Source of the DNA: Quercus robur
Lineage: Eukaryota; Streptophyta; Magnoliopsida; Fagales; Fagaceae
Assembly: GCF_932294415.1 (NCBI RefSeq)
Contig: NC_065542.1
Location: forward strand, 46,465,942 to 46,529,941
Direction of reading: 5' to 3'
Length of the DNA: 64,000 nucleotides
The position numbers were made by a program, and so were the translations under genes. The notes beneath the pieces are model-generated. The model had not been told where the DNA came from. It saw only the letters and a program-made list of their open reading frames with translations, and ran no database searches. Positions 57,561 through 64,000 of this stretch are shown piece after piece (position 1 is the first letter of the stretch; every line of letters starts with the position of its first letter).

Positions 57561-58608
57561 GGGGGAGTTGGTAATTAAGTCAAACTAGATAATTTCTTGT
57601 ATGATACGCAGATACTTTGCAAATTAATTTGAGACAAATTTTATGTTTTTTTAAGACCTATTTATCATACTCATTTTGATGTGTAATATTTATGTTTTAC
57701 CAAAATATTTTTAAATGCTTTGAAACTCAATTTTCTTAATTCATATGTTATAAAAAAAAAAAAAAAAAATTAAAATGTCATAGAATTGGTTTCCTAATAT
57801 TGAGTAGAATTGATGTACTAATCAAAATTTTTGAAGTTGGAATAGTCAAGTTTTTCGACATTTGTTGCAGACTATCATATTATATTATTTGTAAAATTTA
57901 TTTTTAAAACTAAATAGATGATTTTGAAATTTGAAATTTATAAATTTAAATTCAAAGAATAAAATACTTTCATATCCTAAAATTCAAAAATTCAAGCAAT
58001 CTCTCAAATACCTGCCTTATCTCTCAAACATTCATTTCACTATCTCAACAAAAGAAAAATCATTTGTAATTACCAGCGTATAGAGAATGTGATAAAATAA
58101 AGAAAAATTTGTTAAAAACATTTCCATTTATCAAGATTTAATTTCCTTTAACAAGGCTTCCACATTAAAAAATAAATATAAAATAAAGCACGACACTCTA
58201 AAATCATCATTAAGTTTTACTTTTATCATTGTGGCTCATATCGATATTGCACTAAATAACAGTAAAAAAAACAACAAAAGAACCTATAAATTATGAGTTC
58301 TAAAACATAATAAAAAAGTAACTAATCTCATTAATAATCAATAATCGATCAGAAATTTCTCTTTAGTTCTAAAATAAAATGCATTTATGACTTTCCCATA
58401 CCAAACACCAGACCCAAAGCAATTACATGCTTTACAGAACCCATAATATTTGACCTCAACATCAAAAACCATAATCTTCTATCAATCAATAAATAAAAAA
58501 TAAAAAGCTCTCTTCTTTTGTTATGGTAAACTCAGGGGTTAAGATTAGCTGAGATGGCGAAGTTGGAGCTAGGTAGGTGTCATTGAAATGTTGAAGACAA
58601 TTGACATC
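57561..58608. other. Downstream part of unit 4, no gene
   Basis: AT-rich, colinear with 48990-50220 of unit 3 without the SINE. Confidence 0.6.
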
Positions 58609-59469
58609 TGCAAGAAGCAAAATTTTAAGCCAATTATAAAATGTCACATTAAAATTTAGTGACAAATTCTAAATTAATATGTCATTAAATTAGATAAATC
58701 AAGTGTTGACATGTGTCATTTAAGATGATAATTATCATAATTAAATAGAGATAAATATCTTAATGATAATTATTCTAATTAAATAGAGATAAATATCTCA
58801 ATTAAATTGAAATGATAATAGTTAATCAGTATCTCTATTAAAATAAATAAAAAATAGAGATAATTATTTACAAGGAGGTCAATCCCAAATAAGACTCATC
58901 CTTTGAAACCACTACAAATAGACGGTAAACCTTCTCTCATTCTAGACAATTTTTCTAAAACATCAAAATTCTGGAGAAATTTTGCCTCAGACACAATTTT
59001 TCTATGATGTCAAAGCTCTAGAGAAATTCTAACTTAAGAACACACGAAGAACATTCAAAGAAGTTCCTTGGAATCCTTCTTCCAAGGCTTAAAGTTCTAT
59101 TGGAATTAAGCTAAAAAGCCTCCATAAACTTCAACAAATTACAAATCCTTGAAACTCAACAGATCAAGCCTCTAAAATCCCAAAGAACTTCAACCTAAAA
59201 GCCTTCACATTCAAAGATTTGAAGAACAACAAATCTCTACCAAGGTTAAAGTTAGAGATTTGTTGTGAAGACCATTAAATCTATCTTTTAACCAAAGTCA
59301 AGAAGATTTCTTGTTCGAGTCAAGTTCAAAGAAGATCGAATCAGAGGCTATTCTTTTGTAAAAGAATTGAAATAGAGATTGTACTCATTATTCATCAATA
59401 CAATTTTAATTTGGCAAAGCACTTTTTCAATTGTTTGATTTTTTGCAATTGAGAAATTTTGTGTTTACA
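58609..59469 (+). mobile_element. Solo LTR, 861 bp, private to unit 4
   Basis: Starts TGCAAGAAGCAAAATTTT and ends TTTGTGTTTACA (TG...CA). Flanks ACATC (58604-58608) and AAATC (59470-59474) match at 4 of 5. Unit 3 reads ATTGACATTATTTTTAGTCT there without it. Contains a thrice-repeated AATTAAATAGAGATAAATAT-type word at about 58738-58800. Confidence 0.75.
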
Positions 59470-59615
59470 AAATCATTTTTTGTCTCGATGTATTTAAGAT
59501 GAGATGGCATGAAAGGATCTGAACTACATATATAAAAGAGTAAAATTGCAAGGGATTTATCTTGAAACATTAAACCTCTTGCTCTCCCGCATCAGATCTC
59601 TACTTTTTATATATA

Positions 59616-59650
59616 CTAGCATTATGCACATGTGATGCACAACTTAATCA
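59616..59650 (-). mobile_element. Possible Helitron 3' end, reverse orientation
   Basis: The minus strand reads TTGTGCATCACATGTGCATAATGCTAG followed by T: a decayed hairpin (GTGC/ACATG) then CTAG. It lies exactly where colinearity between units 3 and 4 stops. The rest would extend to the right into 59650-61098. Confidence 0.4.
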
Positions 59651-60105
59651 AAATTTATATATAATAGAATAAATAATAAAAATAAATGAATATTTTACTT
59701 TAAAGTTATTTAATGAATGCATATTGTGTGAAACTAAGGAATTATAAAATGCATATATATATATATATATATATAAAGCTTTAAGGCTCAATTTATCACC
59801 AATGTATATTTAAATAGAAAAACCTTGAATTTCATAATTAAAAACTATCCAAAACAATAATTGAAATCACATTTAAGTGGAAACCTCAATTCAATAATTA
59901 AGAACAGTCTAAATTACTAAACATTTGTAAAATAATGACAAATTCAAATCCATGTAAGTTTGAAGAAAAGCATAAAAATTTTGTTTCATGATATTGGCAA
60001 AAAATAATATATGAAAAAAAGAATAAATCATCTTATGCATTCTAAAAACAAACATATTTATTGGACTCTATTAATACGTTATTACTTATATAAATATATA
60101 TATAA

Positions 60106-60136
<31 letters not shown>

Positions 60137-60150
60137 AATATATATATATT

Positions 60151-60182
<32 letters not shown>

Positions 60183-61098
60183 TACAATGATAAATATGTT
60201 TATATCGTGAATAATATTTTTTTTTTCTTACATATAATTTTGAAATTTAAAAAAATAAAATAAAATGTTTAATTATTTTATCCTAACAAAAAAGTTACTA
60301 ATTTTACTTCTTCAAGGTGGGTTTCAAATAGTCAATTAGCTTGGTTCTTCAATTTCACTATTTCTTTTTTTCTCAAAAATTTCTCTTTAATTAATATTCA
60401 TGGAAGAATATATGTTACCAATTAAAACTCTTAAAATACCACAGTGAAATACCATATCAAACCCTCAAAGAAAACAAAATAGCTATCACAAACTTTATAA
60501 GTAAATAAATAAAAATCTGCATGCAATAAAATCAATGCCTTAAGAAGATTAAGAAAATTAAATACAAAAAATGTTAATTCAAGAACCTTGTTTCAAATTA
60601 TTGGAGAAACATCCTCTACATGGTTTTCATCTTTAGCAAATCTAGTTGGTGCGTTTGCTACCTTAAGAACATTGGTTCAAATCCTATTACCAAAAAAAAA
60701 AAAATATATATATATATATATTAAAATTGTGCAATTTTTCACATGAAGAGAAAAGATATTGAAAGATTAAACTTGCTTAATTACCCAAGAAGATCAAACG
60801 AACCAGATATAATAAAGACCAAATAAAACGTTACTTAAATGGAGGATCGAAAAAAAAATATAAATCAACATATAAACTCAAAGTTACAAAGAAGTGCCTA
60901 TTTAAAAAGGAAAAACAAATCATTTCAGAGAAGTAATTTAGATAACAAATCAACATATTAGCTATCATTTGATACTTTATCCGCACCAAAAAAAATAAAT
61001 TTTAAATTAGGTTTATCCACAAAAAACAACAATTAACATTTAAATTAGGCTAAAAGTAAAATTGTTATTTTATAAAAATAAAAAAAATAATACAATAC
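59651..61098. other. AT-rich sequence, possibly a non-autonomous Helitron body
   Basis: Microsatellites: (AT)n at 59754-59774 and 60098-60150, (TATG)n at 60153-60183. A tRNA-like TTGGTTCAAATCC followed by poly-A (60669-60703) may be a SINE tail. No protein-coding ORF. Confidence 0.45.
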
Positions 61099-61855
61099 TG
61101 TGGGGTCCAATAGTTTATGGGTCCGGCCCACGCGCTTATGGGAAGCCCACCGGTCCTAAACTGAAGGAGGCCAAGGCCCAAGCTCGAAACTAGGAAACAT
61201 AAAAAGTGGCCCGAAGACACAGCCGAGTACGGTTTCGTCCTCGGCAGGTCCAAAACATCAGGGATAGGAATGGAACACGAGTAAGCTAGAAAGATCAGAA
61301 AATATCCTGGGGAAGTTGTCTTTAATACCCTTCCCTGACATGACACTGTCCCTAACAGAGCCGGGATCTTAGGCTTTATGGATCATCTCCAGCAATTTTG
61401 GGATTAGACTGATGGGACAGATATCTGTCCTGGAAAGATCGACCCTACACGTGGACGAAGGACAACGAACGTAGGCTAGTATAAAAGAGAATGTTATGTG
61501 ACCAAAAGAAGGGATCTCCATCGAGCCTCTGGAGAAAGACTTGATGAAAGAGAATGCCTGGATAATATACGCCGGACACCACATAAAAACCCACCGACGG
61601 GTAACCGGGGACAGCACCATCGCTCCTCGGACATGATCCGAGGAGCCAAATCCTCCTAGACACAAGATTGAAGGGCCTGAATATCCAGCCCAAAGCTCTT
61701 TCTCATATTGGTTCACCTATAGTCCGGCCCGAAATGTCGCCCTGTGATCCAACGCTGGCCTTTCAAGCCCACTCTCTACAAATATTATTGTGAGGGACTT
61801 TCCGTGTGCGAGCCCAACATCGTTGTTGGGCCGTTAAAGATTTTGTGTCCCTACA
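61099..61855 (+). repeat. 5' LTR of the gypsy element, 757 bp
   Basis: Starts TGTGGGGTCCAATAGTTTAT and ends TGTGTCCCTACA. GC-rich compared with its surroundings. Contains GGCCC/GGGCC words and CCTCGGACATGATCCGAGGA, an inverted repeat (61626-61645). ORFs on either strand are not protein-like. Confidence 0.8.
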
Positions 61856-61857
61856 AT

Positions 61858-61874
61858 TGGCGCCGTCTGTGGGA
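61858..61874 (+). other. Primer-binding site of the gypsy element
   Basis: TGGCGCCGTCTGTGGGA begins two bases after the LTR end. TGGCGCC is the complement of a GGCGCCA tRNA 3' end, a common gypsy PBS type in plants. The tRNA identity was not resolved. Confidence 0.75.
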
Positions 61875-62120
61875 AAGGCTTGCGCGTTGGCACGGATGGC
61901 GCATGAGTCAGCGCTCCAGCAAGCAGAGGTTCACGAGTTTTTCCCATCTCCGACGACGTACAGTTGTTGCTCCGCCATAAGCCTCTGCTAGGGGCTACGC
62001 CTTGCACTGCCAACGGAGCGGACAGCTCTAGGGGCTTGCGGCCTCGAGCCAACTCCTCCCTCCCTGGCCTAGGGGCTGACCTTCGAAAAATAAATCAGTA
62101 TAGAGAAAAGACTAACAAAA

Positions 62121-63170
62121 AGAGATCTTACAAGTAATGGACAGAACCAAGGCCTTGCATGGTCCTCGGACCCAAGCCTATGGGGAAACCAAGTACAAAA
62201 AAGAGATCTTACAAGTAATGGACAGAACCAAGGCCTTGCATGGTCCTCGGACCCAAGCCTATGGGGAAACCAAGTACAAAAAAGAGATCTTACAAGTAAT
62301 GGACAGAACCAAGGCCTTGCATGGTCCTTGGACCCAAGCCTATGGGGAAACCAAGTACAAAAAAGAGATCTTACAAGTAATGGACAGAACCAAGGCCTTG
62401 CATGGTCCTCGGACCCAAGTCTATGGGGAAACCAAGTACAAAAAAGAGATCTTACAAGTAATGGACAGAACCAAGGCCTTGCATGGTCCTCGGACCCAAG
62501 CCTATGGGGAAACCAAGTACAAAAAAGAGATCTTACAAGTAATGGACAGAACCAAGGCCTTGCATGGTCCTCGGACCCAAGCCTATGGGGAAACCAAGTA
62601 CAAAAAAGAGATCTTACAAGTAATGGACAGAACCAAGGCCTTGCATGGTCCTCGGACCCAAGCCTATGGGGAAACCAAGTACAAAAAAGAGATCTTACAA
62701 GTAATGGACAGAACCAAGGCCTTGCATGGTCCTCGGACCCAAGCCTATGGGGAAACCAAGTACAAAAAAGAGATCTTACAAGTAATGGACAGAACCAAGG
62801 CCTTGCATGGTCCTCGGACCCAAGCCTATGGGGAAACCAAGTACAAAAAAGAGATCTTACAAGTAATGGACAGAACCAAGGCCTTGCATGGTCCTCGGAC
62901 CCAAGCCTATGGGGAAACCAAATACAAACAAGTTTTGGACAGAACCAAGGCCTTGTACGGTCCTCGGACCCAAGCCTATGGGGAAACCAAGTACAAAGAG
63001 GAAGTCTTACAAGTTTTGGACAGAACCGAGGCATTGCATAGTCTTCGGACTCAAGCCTATGGGGAAACCAAGTACAAAGAGGAAGTCTTACAAGTTTTGG
63101 ACAGAACCGAGGCATTGCATAGTCTTCGGACTCAAGCCTATGGGGAAACCAAATACGCGAATGAAAAACC
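62121..63170 (+). repeat. 81-bp tandem repeat, 13 units, in the gypsy leader
   Basis: Ten near-identical units (from about 62137; the tenth is shortened to 66 bp) and three diverged units (from about 62932). Core words GACAGAACCAAGGCCTTGCA, GGTCCTCGGACCCAAGCC and TATGGGGAAACCAAGTAC. Because 81 is divisible by 3 and no unit contains a stop in three of the frames, long ORFs appear on both strands (359, 237 and 391 codons). Their 27-residue periodicity and opposite-strand overlap mark them as artefacts of the array. Confidence 0.92.
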
Positions 63171-64000
63171 AGATACACAAAAGCACGATCGGAGTACCCT
63201 ACTTCCCGTTCGATAGATCGGATGGATTGTGAGGAGGTCATCATCCTTGGGCGACATTTGCGCGTTTATCACAAGAGTAGTCAACTGCTACCCCGGTCAG
63301 TTTACTAAGTTTGATTTATTACAAATTATCGATATAATGCCTGATAGTGCCGATAGATGAGAGTTGATTAGATTATGCTTCAAAGTAGCTTTGTTACAAA
63401 TATTCTCAAAGCAACACATACATAGAGCACATTCGTTCACAAAGTTGTATTGCCCAGTAGATCAACGCTTAAAACATGTAAATCAATTTCCATTTTTATT
63501 ACAACGAAGAAATAGTACAGAGTACAATGAAAAGCTGGAATCAGCCTACGTCAAAGCTTACTACATAAGCAAGAAAAAGAAAAATACAAGAAAGCTGGAG
63601 AAAGCCGAGGAGGTATGTCGGAGGAAAGGTTGGCCACAGTTCCGAGACCTTATTCTTCCCCCGCGCTCTTACATGCCCATAACTCAGGCAGCCAAAGAAA
63701 CCCAACTTAAGCCTGGCACCGTTGAAGGAAAGGTGCAGGGAGTGGGAAACTGAGGGGCTTTCTCCAAATATTCGCCTGCTGCTAAGCAGAGGCGCTGATG
63801 GCGGAAAATCTTTCTTCTGACATACCAAAGTGCTGGCATGAACAGAGCCTGCTTCGGATTTTGACTAAAAGAGGGAGAGACGCCGTTCCCCCTCGGTGGA
63901 GCTGGAATACTCTCCTGAACTTGTGCTTCCTGTGCCCATACCTTACTGTTATAAGCCTCATGAGGACACGGCACTTCTGCGGCGGAGAAAGTTCTTTCTT
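63171..64000. other. Gypsy leader or internal sequence, function unassigned
   Basis: Less AT-rich than the flanks. It carries ORFs of about 95-129 codons on both strands (63364-63753 +, 63541-63974 -) that overlap one another and match nothing I recognise. Probably untranslated leader before gag. Confidence 0.4.

Larger units (their letters stand above)
53160..59615 (+). repeat. Protease duplication unit 4
   Basis: Colinear with unit 3 from AAAGTGAGTCAAGTTTAGAG. Private insertions: solo LTRs at 54027-54504 and 58609-59469. It is cut on the right by the Helitron-like end at 59616, inside CTACTTTTTATATATA, which unit 3 continues as TATATATA. Confidence 0.75.
61099..64000 (+). mobile_element. 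5' part of a Ty3/gypsy retrotransposon, runs off the window
   Basis: 5' LTR (61099-61855), PBS (61858-61874), then leader sequence with an 81-bp tandem array (62121-63170) and further unassigned sequence to the window end. No gag or pol is reached. The gypsy assignment rests on the TTGGCGCCGTCTGTGGGAA-type PBS region and the LTR style. Confidence 0.75.

Noticed and set aside
62121..63170. CRISPR-like array
   Set aside because: Units are contiguous head-to-tail without unique spacers, in a plant retrotransposon.
62137..63216. 359-codon ORF of 27-residue repeats, and the 391-codon ORF on the other strand
   Set aside because: Both follow from an 81-bp stop-free tandem array in a retrotransposon leader. 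They overlap on opposite strands, and a third frame is open too. No domain is recognisable.
63541..63974. Two overlapping minus-strand ORFs near the window end
   Set aside because: They overlap a + strand ORF of similar length. No domain is recognised, and they lie in the untranslated leader region of a gypsy element.

Overview
This is repeat-rich plant nuclear DNA, with no bacterial, organellar or rRNA content. It is AT-rich and carries Ty3/gypsy, Ty1/copia, LINE, SINE, MITE, hAT-, CACTA- and Helitron-type sequence, TATA boxes with long leaders, and an A1B (nepenthesin/CDR1-like) aspartic protease family. The repeat styles (long LTRs with a GGTGGCGACT stretch near their end, a copia element with an extra downstream ORF, LTRs rich in TCGATAGATCGA-type words, an 81-bp repeat in a gypsy leader) resemble those of woody eudicots, most likely Fagaceae (oak or chestnut). 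That attribution rests on recognition, not on a search.

The only clear host gene family is a four-copy, same-strand array of CDR1-like aspartic proteases starting at 3145, 40990, 47379 and 55682. Copy 1 (3145-4491) has an intact 448-codon ORF, but it has lost the TATA box and most of the leader present in the other copies, and a 1.44-kb hAT-like element sits just after its stop codon. Copy 2 is a clear pseudogene. Copies 3 and 4 are open through both catalytic Asp residues but each has one +1 shift in a T run near the C terminus; removing one T restores the ending seen in copy 1. All four copies are followed by the same antisense, 5'-truncated LINE tail, so the LINE inserted before the duplications. 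The only other host-derived coding sequence recognised is a C-terminal fragment of a long-chain acyl-CoA synthetase (51557-51898).

Layout: 1-3078, AT-rich repeats with a small TIR element and a Helitron 3' end. 3079-6625, protease unit 1. 6640-12498, a repeat copy and then a truncated Ogre/Tat-like gypsy element. 12675-19556, a minus-strand LINE split by a solo LTR. 19581-25945, a SINE, a stray piece of protease flank, CACTA-like ends, and a three-unit tandem repeat split by a solo LTR. 25946-34090, a complete-ended but gutted copia element. 34096-38060, unclassified sequence and one LTR. 38065-59615, protease units 2, 3 and 4 with their private insertions. 59616-61098, Helitron-like AT-rich sequence. 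61099-64000, the 5' part of a gypsy element that runs off the window.

The units act as empty-site controls for one another, so many insertions can be placed to the base with target-site duplications (TSDs). The shared insertions also order the duplications: copies 3 and 4 share a SINE and a MITE that copy 2 lacks. I found no convincing new biological system. The strongest observations are the promoter exchange at the only intact copy, the near-intact state of copies 3 and 4, and the copia element that lost gag and RT but kept a third ORF with its own TATA-like box.
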